Below are positions 1 to 10,056 of a stretch of DNA of 64,000 nucleotides, piece after piece; position 1 is the first letter of the stretch; each line of letters begins with the position of its first letter. The notes below the pieces were generated by a model. It searched no databases, was not told the origin of the DNA, and saw only the letters and a list, made by a program, of their open reading frames with translations. The stretch comes from Geosiphon pyriformis (lineage: Eukaryota; Glomeromycota; Glomeromycetes; Archaeosporales; Geosiphonaceae): positions 190,282 through 254,281 of the forward strand of contig JAAOMT010000595.1 in NCBI GenBank assembly GCA_016748015.1, in the 5' to 3' direction. A program made the position numbers and the translations under genes.

Positions 1-366
1 ATACCTATTAACTAAATACTAATATCTTAGTTTTTTTTTTTTTTTTTTTTGTTGTTTACTAATTGATTAAAGAGATTAAGTGCTAAGTATTTGACATTAA
101 GAATAGTTTGATAAAAAACTTGAAAACAAAGTAAAAATTTAAAGATAGCTTATCAAAAAGGCATAACTGCCAGAATAAATCAGCCACTATGCTGAAAAAA
201 AAATTTACAAAAAAAACCATCAATTGAATCTCTGTTTATTATACAAAAAACTCAAACAAAACCTTCAGATCATAAAAATCTTCAGAAATTATTAATATTT
301 TCAGCTATTAAGCACCAAGTTATGGGTTTGTTATTTGTTTCAACATCCAAATAATTATTTGTAATA
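1..366 (+). repeat. LTR fragment (Ty3/gypsy family A), 3' part
   Basis: This is the downstream part of an LTR in plus orientation, cut by the window edge. It aligns by eye with the reverse complement of the LTR at 47,883-48,775, sharing the block around 225-260 (exon-like text 'atctctgtttattatacaaa') and the block around 307-330 (AAGCACCAAGTTATGG versus AAGCACCAAGTTACAG). The LTR ends just before a primer-binding-like site at 369-385. Differences from the other copies are mostly transitions. A run of about 20 T lies at 31-50, where the other copies have T-rich sequence. Confidence 0.8.
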
Positions 367-368
367 TT

Positions 369-860
369 TAGTACTCTCTGTAAAATATAATTTAACAAAA
401 AACCAGCACCAACAGCAATTATCTAAAAAAATAGCAGAATTAGAAATAACAGAAATAAACCATTTAGAATTTGTTAAATTCTTATTTCAATATTATCAAA
501 CTTATCTTGGACTAACAAATAATTATTGACCAGCAGAATCAGTTTTCAATTTTTATGTTAACAAAAAAATTAAATCTTACTTAGAAAACCAAGAAGATCC
601 AAAAGCTGTTCTCAAAAATTTCTACAGTAAATTACTCCAAAGCATCATGCTTTTACAAAATTATATGTTTGCCCCACTAATTACAGAGATAAATCAAAAA
701 ATTAAGAATTACACCCAACAAAAATTTTTTATTACCTTTGTAAATAAAGAGAAATTACAAATTCCAGCAGAAATACCAAGAAAAATACAACTACTTACTT
801 GAAAGAAACCAAGAGTTGTTTTATTTATTCACTTGTTATATCATCATATATTAGAAAGTA
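369..860 (+). mobile_element. Ty3/gypsy family A: primer-binding site and 5' gag remnant
   Basis: Immediately after the LTR comes a degraded primer-binding site (TAGTACTCTCTG, against TGGTGCTCTCTG in the complete element). It is followed by the gag leader, which is homologous to the reverse complement of 47,370-47,870. The shared amino-acid text includes an LTNN-W/* block near 515-530 and a YVNKKI block near 555-572. Reading frames are broken by stops such as TGA in place of TGG (527-529). Homology ends near 855-860, where the LINE begins, so the LTR element was cut or the LINE inserted there. Most differences from the 47 kb copy are G-to-A or C-to-T. Confidence 0.75.
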
Positions 861-1002
861 CTGATTTTTTTTTCTTGTCAAATCTTTAATTATAACAAAA
901 ACAAAAACTTATTAAAGAACTAGCTTTTCTTTTCTTTTTTTTTTGTTTCCTTTTAGTTATTTTTTTTAGTATATTTTTTTTGTTGTGATAAAACTAATAA
1001 AT

Positions 1003-2880
1003 ATGCCTGTTAATAGTTCTGGTTCTGGTTTGACTAATTTGGAGATCTACTTAAATGCCAAAAAAATGTGTAGAAAGTGTATACTCTTATGATGTATTTT
1101 ATAAAAAGCTAAAGAAACTTGAAGTTAATAGTGATATAATTGACTTATCTGTTGGCTCTCTAAGCTTAAATAATATTAGTGGCTTTGGCATTAGACTTAT
1201 AGTGTTTTAGAGAAGCAATATTAGTAGTATTGCAAGTAATATTAGTGGTTTTTTAAATATAAAAAACATGATTGCAAAAAAAACAAGTTATACAAATTCA
1301 AATACTACTGTAGATAATAAGAATATAGATGAAACCATGCTGAAAAAAACTTATACTTAAACATATGTGTTGGACCATTTACTAAAAATGTTCTTATTTA
1401 ATAATATAAGTAATAATAATATTGTTTTAGTGTTTCTATTTCTTAAGTTTGTTGGCTTTAAGCAGTTGCTATTAGTCAAGTCATGTGTTTTGAAAAAATG
1501 AAACTTCAAATCAGTTAAATTATTTATATTGAATGTTAATCTGTCTGTTGTACTTAATAAGACTAATAATAACAAATTAATTGTTGTAAAAAAATTTTTC
1601 TATTGTATTAATAGTTTTAAAAAAGTCTTTATTTTCTCAAAATTTTCAGATATTATTAAATCTACTTTTATTTCTAAATTAAGTTTAAGCAGGGTAAAAA
1701 AAATGGCTATTAATGAAAAATTTTAGTAAATAATGATGTTAGAAAACCAAACAATTATATTAATTAAGAAATAATTGTCAAAAAAATTTTGGTTGATCTT
1801 TATAAATCAGCTGTAAAATCAGTTTTTTCCAAATTTGGTAAGATGATTTCAATTAATATACAATTGATTAGTCTTTGGCAAAAGGTCTTGGTAAAATATA
1901 AATTATTTGAAATTGCTGATTTAGTTGTTTCTAAGTGCTCTGTTTTTATAAAAAAAAATTCTGTGCATATAGTTAAGGCTGTTTATAACAAACAAATATA
2001 AGTATTAAGAAATTTTTATTAAACTTTGTTGTATATTTTGCCAATTAACACTACTGTTCATAATTTATTTGATTTATTGGTGTTATATGGTAAAAAAACT
2101 TGTTTTATTGACCATAATCCAAATTCTTATGTATGTAACAAATGCACTGTGGTTTTTTTTGCCAATAAAGTATTCAAAAAAGCTGTTATTGGTTTTACTT
2201 TAGTTTTCAAAAGTGTGAATTTGTGTTAGGCTGGTCTTTTTTTGGCCTGTTATGCTTAGTGCAAATAATTTGGTTATGTTTTTGGTACATGTTTAATAAG
2301 TAAGAATCTGGATAATCATAGTAAATAGATGGTCAATTCTTAAGATCAAATTTGTTTGGCAAATATATATAAGAAGAAACAGATACCAATTGCTTACCTA
2401 GTTTTTTTTAATGAAAAAACTTGGGCTTAAATTGCTGGTAATTCTACTTCTTATATGATGTCTTTAGTTTTTATTGGTGTTAGTTTATCTTCAAATGCTA
2501 AATTTTTTCTACTGGTCTCTTTAAATATAAATAATAAATTTGGTGCTTTTGAGCACAGTTTTATTAGGTTTGCAAAATAAGTCAACAAGCTGGCTAAAAA
2601 GTTGAATGTATTTAAGCCAATAATTTCTTAGCAAAGTTCTAAAAGTCAGTTGTTGATGACTTTTTTATCACAGAATTAAGGGGCAAATATAGTAATAAGT
2701 AAGGATTTAGGTGTGACCACTAATAGTGAAACTGTTGTAAAAGTGGTAGTTTTTGATTCATTAGTTGTTTTAAAGTTAAAAAAAATATGAACAATTTGTC
2801 AATTATAATTATGAATTTAATGGCCAAAATAAACAATTTTGGTTTAAATACAAAAGATTTTTCTTTTTAATAATTGATCT
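1003..2880 (+). pseudogene. LINE ORF1 region / N-terminal part, decayed
   Basis: This starts MPVNSSGSGLTNLEIYLNAK and reads on in fragments between stops, with residual open pieces at 1,529-1,726, 1,789-2,001 and 2,026-2,229. A Cys-containing piece (CNKCTVVFF near 2,135) may be the remnant of a zinc-knuckle-like segment typical of LINE first proteins. I cannot tell whether this was a separate ORF1 or the N-terminus of one long polyprotein. It is inactive, with many in-frame TAA/TAG. Confidence 0.5.
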
Positions 2881-2889
2881 GATATAAAA

Positions 2890-3640
2890 AATTGCTATGT
2901 GTAATATTAAAAATATCAATATCCTTGCTAAGCAAGAAAATATTGTCTATTAACATACTAGTTTAGGTAATATAATCTTTATTATCATGAAAACAAAGTT
3001 GAAATTTAACATTAAGTCTTAGATTGTTAATAAGTTTGATAATATACAAATTTTCATTTCTGGTTTAGATAACAGTTTTCTCAGTGCTAAAATAACTATT
3101 ATTATAAACAACTTTCTGGTTTATCATGTTTTTAAAATAAAAAAAGTTTTCAGTCATGTTATTTCAGTTTAGCTTCTCTTTAAAAGTCATAATTTTGGGT
3201 TTGTATGCTAATGTGTTTGCTAAAACTAAGTTTAGTTAAGCTGTAAAAGTCAACTTTTTTATTGCTAAAGCTGTTAACTTTAGTACTTTTGTGATTTTAA
3301 AAAAAGATTTCAATAAAAACAAGTCTAAAAAGAGTGCAAGCTTCAAGTTCTATTCAGATTTGAGTTTGTTTAATTTGTTTAATGAACATTTATTGGTTGA
3401 AATTTTTATCTGAAACAACTCAAGAAGTGTTATAAAAGTCATTAATTTTATTTTTGTAAGTAAAAGTCTGTTATCAGCAGTTGTTAATTAAAGGATTATC
3501 TCAGTGTTTGGCTTTTTTAATACTAATCACAAGGCTGTTTCAGTTTCAATTAGTTTAAGTAGTTTTTTAAATATGTGTTTAAATAGTATATATAAACAAG
3601 CTAACAGAAATTATTGGAAATTCAGAATAAAAGATGCAGA
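2890..3640 (+). pseudogene. LINE apurinic/apyrimidinic-type endonuclease remnant
   Basis: Translation around 2,920-3,200 gives text with an 'IFISGLDNSFLSAKITII' core followed by 'NNFLVYHVFK'. This corresponds to the central part of the exo-endonuclease-phosphatase domain of the Glomeromycotina LINE, which nicks target DNA to prime reverse transcription. The expected GDFN/DH catalytic motifs are too decayed to point to. Many stops interrupt the frame. Confidence 0.6.
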
Positions 3641-3839
3641 TAAGATCAAATAAATCTGCTTTAAAAAGTGTTTCTCTAATGAATTATTAACTCTAGTAAA
3701 TATATTTACAAATACAAATGTTTCTGGAAATTTGGATTTAATGTAAAATGTGCTGAAAAATGTGATAGTAAAGTCAGCAGATAAAGTTTTTTTTAAGCAT
3801 TAATTCAGTATTTTTGATTGCTTAAAAAACAAATATTTT

Positions 3840-4265
3840 TTGAAATTTTTCAGATTGAAACTGCTGGCTACTAAGATGGTTAAAGCTTTAAAATTAGAAC
3901 ATATGATTAGGATAAATTTTCTGCTTTACTTTTGGTTGGCTGTTAATAAGAACAGAGCTTTAGAGGTACAAACTTTATTTCAGAATAAAGCCAAATCTAT
4001 GGATATTTTCAGTTGTTTGCTTAATATTAAGAAAAGTTATTATAAATTCAAATTGTTTAAGTTCAAGACTGCTAATATGACTGCTATTAAACTTGCAATA
4101 GAGAAAAAAATAGAAAATTTCTGTTTGGACAAAGACTGCATAATCAAAAATATATTGGAAAAACCTTTTTACAAAGTGATATTAAATTATTTAGTGGTTA
4201 ATAAAAAACTGATTTTGGAACTTAATAATATTAAAACTAATATTAATACTATTATAAAAGAATAG
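3840..4265 (+). pseudogene. LINE linker between endonuclease and reverse transcriptase (longest open piece)
   Basis: This 141-residue open stretch is the longest uninterrupted coding relic of the LINE. It is rich in Lys, Ile, Leu and Asn because of AT mutation pressure. It matches the basic linker that precedes the RT domain: FFRLKLLATKMVKALK near the start and ILEKPFYKVILNYLVVNKKL near the end. It is a fragment of the polyprotein and not an independent gene. Confidence 0.65.
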
Positions 4266-4479
4266 ATCAAAAAATAGATGGTCTCTGAACATTTGTCTGG
4301 ACTTTGGACTAATTAGTATGCTTTTTTGAGCTATATGAAAAATAATGTATTTTTGAACATTATAAATGCTGTTAATTTTGAGAATTTGGTTTAAATAGTC
4401 AAAAATTTGCTGAATAAAAAAATTATTGATTTAAGTGGCATTTTTAATAAGTTGTGAAAGCATTGTGGTAACAATGTTT

Positions 4480-5490
4480 TTAGGTGTTTTTTGTATTTTC
4501 TAAATATGTGCTTAACTTTAGATATAGTTTTTACTTTGTGGAAAAAAGCTTGGGTTTTAATAATACCTAAATTTTATAACTAAGATGAAGTTTTAATAAA
4601 CATTTAGTCTATTGCTCTAATTAAAACAGCCAAAAAAATTTTTTCAAAGCTTTTCTTAGATCAGATCTTTTTTGTTTATAGTAGATTTAATGTTTTTTAT
4701 AAGAACAACTTTTCTGTTTTAAAGAGTATTTTAATGTAGTCTTCTATTTTTGCTGTTGGTTTAATAATTAAAAACACTTTAGAGAAGAACAAAAAGGTTT
4801 GGTTAGTCTTGTAAGACATATATAAGACATATAAATATTGGTTGGACTTATTTGAGAACTAGTTTGCAATGGATCAAGATATATAAGAAGTTTATTAGTT
4901 TTTTTGATAATATTTATAAAAATAAGATAAATAAGATAATAACAAACTTTGGTCTTATTAATAGCTATTAGATATATAATAATTTAGATTAAAGTAAAAT
5001 ATTCTCTTTTTTTTTTGGCAGATTTTTTACAATCTTCTTTTGTGCAAAGTTAAAAGACATGAATATTTATGGCTGAGACTAGTAGAATTGAGACTATAGA
5101 AAAAAAAACTTCTTTTTTTACAGTTGGTATTTTTGTTAATAATATTATTTGAGTTGAAAACAGTTAGACATCTATACAATATATATTAAACATTACCAGT
5201 AAATTTTATTTCATCAATAATATTATAATTAACAATAATAAAACTATAGTTATTTCTATTAATCATAAAATTAAAGATATTGTTCTTTGAATTAGTAGTT
5301 TGCTGATTTCAATTGCCAAAAATAATAAGCCATATAAATACTTTGAATTTTTTTTATTAATTAATGATCTTTCTAAGTTTAATCTATCCAAAACTTATTC
5401 TAATATTAAGTTTTTCTTTAATATAGTGTTGAAAAAGACTATTATAGATAAACAGTTCTTTTATCTGGTGTTAGCAGTTCTGTAATCTAT
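4480..5490 (+). pseudogene. LINE reverse transcriptase domain, catalytic Asp pair lost
   Basis: The LINE RT is recognisable from WKKAWVLIIPKFYN (around 4,540), SIALIKTAKKIFSKLF (around 4,606), NFSVLKSI (around 4,710) and VWLVL*DIYKTYKYW (around 4,800). The catalytic box expected as FVDD reads FVNN (about 5,131-5,145), because both Asp codons have become AAT. A downstream open piece (5,300-5,485) covers the thumb-side region with LSKFNLSKTYSNIKFF. Stops fall throughout. The element cannot encode active RT. Confidence 0.8.
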
Positions 5491-5789
5491 AATTAATTAT
5501 TAGTTTTAGTTCAGTTTTATTTTATCTGATATGTGCCATAAGTAGAATATTATAATTAGAAAGAGACTTAAATTAAAGGCCAATTTAGCAAAAAACTTTC
5601 TTAATAAGACTTTATATTATTTGTTTCTTTATGGTTTGAAGCCTTTTAAGTAGGTTTAGGCTAAAAAAAAGTTAGCTTTAGTAGTTACTTTTTTTAATGC
5701 TCTTGACATTCTTAGATGTTTATTTAAACACAAGTTTTTGAATTTGCAGGTTTTGGAGTAGGCTTTTTTAGATCTTCTGCAATTTTCCA

Positions 5790-7480
5790 TTAAGTTATAT
5801 GTTAATCCAGTGAACAATTTTTTGGCTGGAGTGGTAAAATTTTTTTTGCTTAATAAGTTATTTATAACAAATAATTTGTTTAGTGTATTCTATAGTTTTG
5901 GAAGATTTTTAATGTTAGATATTCTGAAAAGATTTTTGTACTACAAGTCAGTATATTTTTTAAAAAAATTTGGTATTGCATTTGGAAACAGATTGCTAGA
6001 CAAAAAAGATAACATAATAGATTAAAAAACTTTTTGGCATTGGAAAAAGTTGGATTTTAAGGGTTTTATGTCTTACTGATTTGTTTTGACTTTGGAATTT
6101 TTGCATAATAAGAGTGCTTTGAAGATGAGTTCTGTTAAAACTGATGGTTTTTTTGACACAAACATTCTAATTTCCAGTGAATTTTTAAAGATGCATAAGA
6201 ATTTGTTTGAGATTTGGTCAAAAGCTATTAATATGTATATAGATAAATCTTTAAGAAATGTGAATTTAGCTAAGATTGCTTATAAGGCTGTTATGTATTT
6301 TTCAGCTGTAAATATGAGCATTAGTGTTGCTGTTTATAGGCTTTTGTTTTCTATAATAACTAAATTACAGACTGTTATTTTTTTTTTAAAGTGTGTTTTT
6401 TTTTTTTGTATAATTATTATACATCTGAACAGTTAGATTGCTATTAATGTTTGTGTTTTTAAAGCCGAAATTGTTGCACCTGACTTTTACAATAAGTGTT
6501 AATTGAAAAAAAAACATATTGATAATTTGATAAGAGATAAAAATTTCTTAATTAAGTAAGTAAAAATCAAGAGTTATTTAGGTATTTTAGACAATATTAA
6601 AGTTAACTTGATAACAAAAATGGCTGCTGTTTTTTTTTTTCTTTACTTATTGGTATAAGTAAATAGTATGTAATAGCTAAAAGCACAGCTATATTTGACA
6701 ATATTTGTTATTTTGTTTATGACATTTATAAATTTATTAGTTGTATTAAATAGAAAGCTAGCCTTGGTCATAATGTGGTCTTTTGTGTCTTGATTAGAAA
6801 TGTAAACTAAGTATTTACTATACAAGTTTGACATCTTAATTTACATATACTATCTGGATTTATTAATAAAGAATTGATTAATTTGTTTACCTATTTAATA
6901 AAAGTTTTGTATAAACAGCTGCTAATAATGATTAAGAAAAAATTATATAACAAATTGTATCCTGGGGTTTTGTGTTTATTTTGTGGTAAGATTAAATTAC
7001 TAGATTATGTTTTTATTTTTATTAATAATGCTAATATTTATAAAAAATTTTTGGTAAGAGTTTTAATTATTTGGATTTTTTTGGTTGGTATCTGTAATTT
7101 TTTTTTTGCCATTTTAGAAACTATTTCCAGGTGTTTGTCAAATGTAAAATTGTATATTGTAGTCTGCAAAGGCTTCATGTTAAGAGATTAATATAGAAAA
7201 ATTATTATAGTATTTAAGAAAAAAAAGAAGACTGTTATGACAATAATTAAATTGATAAGACATTTAGTAGAGAAATATTGTTCAAAAATTTGGTTTGTGA
7301 GATTTAAACATAGAGTAAATATGAAAAAAACCAGTTTGGTTGATAACAGTAATATAATATCTGAATTATTTTGTAGTTTTACAAAAAGATTGTTAGATAA
7401 GGTGGTTTATTTGCTCAATATAGTTAAATTTTTTGTTGTTAGTTTTGGCAGAGATGTGTTATGTTTTTTTTTCTGAATTA
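5790..7480 (+). pseudogene. LINE C-terminal region: RNase H and terminal Cys-His segment, decayed
   Basis: Open pieces at 5,810-6,025 (NNFLAGVVKFF; FLKKFGIAFGNRLLDKK), 6,086-6,436, 6,874-7,191 and 7,237-7,476 match, in order, the C-terminal half of the LINE polyprotein. RNase H lies at roughly 6,200-6,640, with VKIKSYLGILDN in place of an HSGI.GNE motif. It is followed by the Cys segment CLFCGKIKLLDYVF (about 6,970-7,010), whose expected His is Tyr. The final block before the 3' UTR reads WFVRFKHRVNMKK (around 7,287). Inactive. Confidence 0.75.
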
Positions 7481-7655
7481 AGTGATACTGTTAGTATTTA
7501 TGTAGATATATAATGTTGTTTTGTTTAGTCTAAGTAACTAGTTATATGTAGTAAATATGTGAATTATATTTAGTTTGGACTATTTAGTCTGGTTTTGTAT
7601 ATTAGATAGTAATTGGACTTTACTCGTAAAATAGTAATAAAAAAAAATAGTTAAA

Positions 7656-8385
7656 TATATATACAAAAATATAATTAGTTTTAAAAACAAAACTAAGTAA
7701 TTAAAATTTAATATATTAAACAATTTAATTATATATTAATTAAATTAACTTTAACAAATATATTATTATTATTATTATTTAAAATAAAAAAAGATAATTA
7801 TTTATAGTTAAATTGAAATTAAATATTATAATTAGTAAAAATACCAAAAAATTAAAAAAAAACCAATATTTTATTTCTTACAAAAAAAAATCAGTTTTAA
7901 ATTAAAAATAATACTTTAAAAATAGCAAATAAAATTATATAAAAAAAAATTAAAATTAAAATCATTAATTAAGCTTATAATTTTGGTTAAATCTTAAATA
8001 TTTGAACTTTAATATTAATTTAATATTTTATTTTAAGCTTGTAATATTAATGTTTTTAATAATATTGTGGTTTTTTATATTTTAATTATTAATATTATAT
8101 TTTACAAAATCTATTTGTATTTATATATAAACCAATAAAAATTTTTTTGCTTATTTTTTAATATATAATACTTACTAATAAAAAAGGTTTTATTTTATTT
8201 ATATGACAAATTTGTTAAAACAATGTTTTAATATTAAAAAGTTAACTTACAAATGATACTTATTTTTGAATTTGTAAACCTATCCAAAAATAACTACAAT
8301 AGACTGTAATTTCAAGACTTACAATAGTACTTTATTACAAGCTACAAAATTGAAGAATTTTCTATTAATTATAATATTAAAAAAG
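7656..8385. other. AT-rich spacer, no gene
   Basis: Extremely A/T-rich sequence between the LINE tail and the gene island, with no CpG noticed until about 8,387. It contains short low-complexity runs, such as the ATT triplets near 7,765-7,780. I see no coding potential, RNA gene or element signature. Confidence 0.7.
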
Positions 8386-9182
8386 TCACGTATATGTAAT
8401 TGTGGAAAGTAAATTTAAGTAGTCCGAGTAAAGGAGGCTAATTCCTATTCCCGAGATAAATTATAAAGTTATTATTAGAATGGTTCAACGTAGTAAGTTT
8501 GAAAAGATTCCCTGAAAATCTTTAGCTTATTTGGCCTGTGTGAGAAAACGAGTTTTTTTCCGAAACTTTGATACTTTACGGTGAATGTAAAATTTCACAA
8601 TTCACAAATCAAATTTCGTATCGAAATTTCCGAATCAATTGAAAATTAGATCTCGACCATTAAGTTTTGAAATTAGATATTTGGAGCGAAAACGTTTTTG
8701 AATCAAGTCATGAGCTAAAGTAATTTGTTACAGATCTATACAAAAATATTATTGCACACCCAACAAACAAAAGTTTAAACAGCTAAGATTTCCAAATCTT
8801 GAGCCTTAATTATTCAATAATTAATTTTCTTCGGAAGCATCTCATCTTCAAACTATACTTGGAAATTGTGAATTTCATTTTTACTAAAGATATTCAAAAT
8901 TTAATTTCGAGAAATCCAGCAAAATGTGAATATATTCGTTTGAAACTGGTTTTGTTCTGAAATGTGACCAAAAATCTCCACAAAAATAAAAAACCTTTTC
9001 TCCATCCCGACAAACCAACTTTTCTCTAGAACCATTCGGTCACATTTGATCTTTTTGATGTTTTATGATCTAGCTCTGAAGGCTTCAATCCCCTAACCTA
9101 TAAATTTTTTCTCGCACTCAAAATTGGATGCTCAATCATTATTTAGGAATTGAATGATCATTATATTCAAAAACCCCCAAAA
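8386..9182. other. Left edge of gene island, no gene recognised
   Basis: Base composition changes here. CpG reappears (first near 8,387, then frequently) and long A/T runs thin out. There are no long reading frames and I recognise no RNA gene. It may hold the 3' end or UTR of an unrecognised gene, or the promoter of the small gene that follows. Confidence 0.5.
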
Positions 9183-9555
9183 ATGAAATTCTTCTTTGGG
9201 AAAGTACCTTCTCTGCTGTCCTACCATCCACAACTGCCTTCTCGGGATATATTTAATGTAATCTATGTTGTCATCAAATATTTTGTTTTTAAAGATAAAC
9301 ATTTTATTAATCTTTTGATTATATTATATTATATTTTTAGTATTGTATGTCGCCAAAGTTCGATTTCCCGAAATTCTTGCTCCAAAAGTTGTTTGTCTCA
9401 CCAGTTTGAATAAAAGTCGGATAGATAAAACTATCCAAATTAGTAAAGCACACGTTGCAACTCGCGAGATTTCATTTTACAAAGAAACAATGAGACCTGC
9501 TGATAGACTAACTTTTTTACTGGAGGCTGCATCTATAAAAAAATCTTTTTTTTAA
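9183..9555 (+). CDS. Possible small two-exon protein (uncertain; frames do not join cleanly)
   Basis: An ATG at 9,183 opens a 25-codon piece (MKFFFGK...SRDIFN) that runs into a good donor (GTAATC at 9,258). An acceptor (TTTTTAG, ending at 9,340) is followed by a 70-codon piece with normal codon use, YVAKVRFPEILAPKV to SIKKSFF, stopping at 9,555. Composition and length suggest a small basic, possibly mitochondrial protein. The obvious GT-AG join is phase 0 on the left but needs phase 1 on the right, so the product shifts frame. A different first exon, an unseen small exon, a sequence error or a pseudogene could explain this. I do not recognise the family. Confidence 0.3.
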
Positions 9556-10056
9556 TAAATGAAAAAATATAATACATGTGTCCTGAGTCCGAAGCTGAAG
9601 CTCACACATTTTTTGTCTATTGAGTAGTTTCTGTCCTCTTTTTCATTTCGTGTCATTTATCTTCGGTTCTTGCTCAACCTTCCCAAGGAAATATTCTTGT
9701 TTCTCCACATATTATTGCTCTTTGGACTGTTTATTTTTTGTTGTTGAGTTTCACGTCTCTTTATTGTGGCCCTTTCGAAGCTGGTCTTACATAAACATTA
9801 CCAACATAAATCAACGCTCACAACAAATCCAAAGCCGTTTAAAACAATATTATCATCCTATCGCTTTGTGACTCGTCACATTCATTGAAATTTTTTTGTA
9901 CAGTTTTCAAATATCCTGTTCCAGAGAAAAGTGTCAATTTGACTATCTCAAACATAGTTTATCGTTTTCTTGCGCCCTTTCATTTGATTTTATATAGTTG
10001 AATTATATATTTTTTCCCTTTCTATCGCGTTTGCTTCTTTCTAATCAATTGCAATT
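9556..10056 (+). other. Upstream region of PH-LRR gene
   Basis: Gene-free, pyrimidine-rich sequence before the ATG at 10,057. A TATA-like run (tttatatagttgaattatatatt) occurs at about 9,989-10,011, and T/C-rich tracts (ttttttccctttctatc) follow. These are common in fungal promoters. No open frame here looks real. Confidence 0.45.

Larger units (their letters stand above)
866..7655 (+). mobile_element. Near full-length LINE (non-LTR retrotransposon), heavily decayed
   Basis: A 6.8-kb non-LTR element with endonuclease, reverse transcriptase and RNase H regions in order, ending in an A-rich tail (about 7,636-7,655). The protein text resembles the repetitive LINE of Glomeromycotina genomes. The first ATG of the coding region is at 1,003 (MPVNSSGSG). 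The frame is interrupted dozens of times by TAA/TAG, usually where CAA, CAG or TGG is expected. CpG is almost absent: I noticed only two, near 6,466 and 7,625. No coding function remains. The 5' border is approximate and rests on where homology to the gag remnant stops. Confidence 0.85.

Noticed and set aside
866-7655. LINE stop codons explained by an alternative genetic code (TAA/TAG as Gln)
   Set aside because: The gene-island proteins use normal stops, and Trp codons and catalytic Asp codons are altered as well, so mutation fits better.
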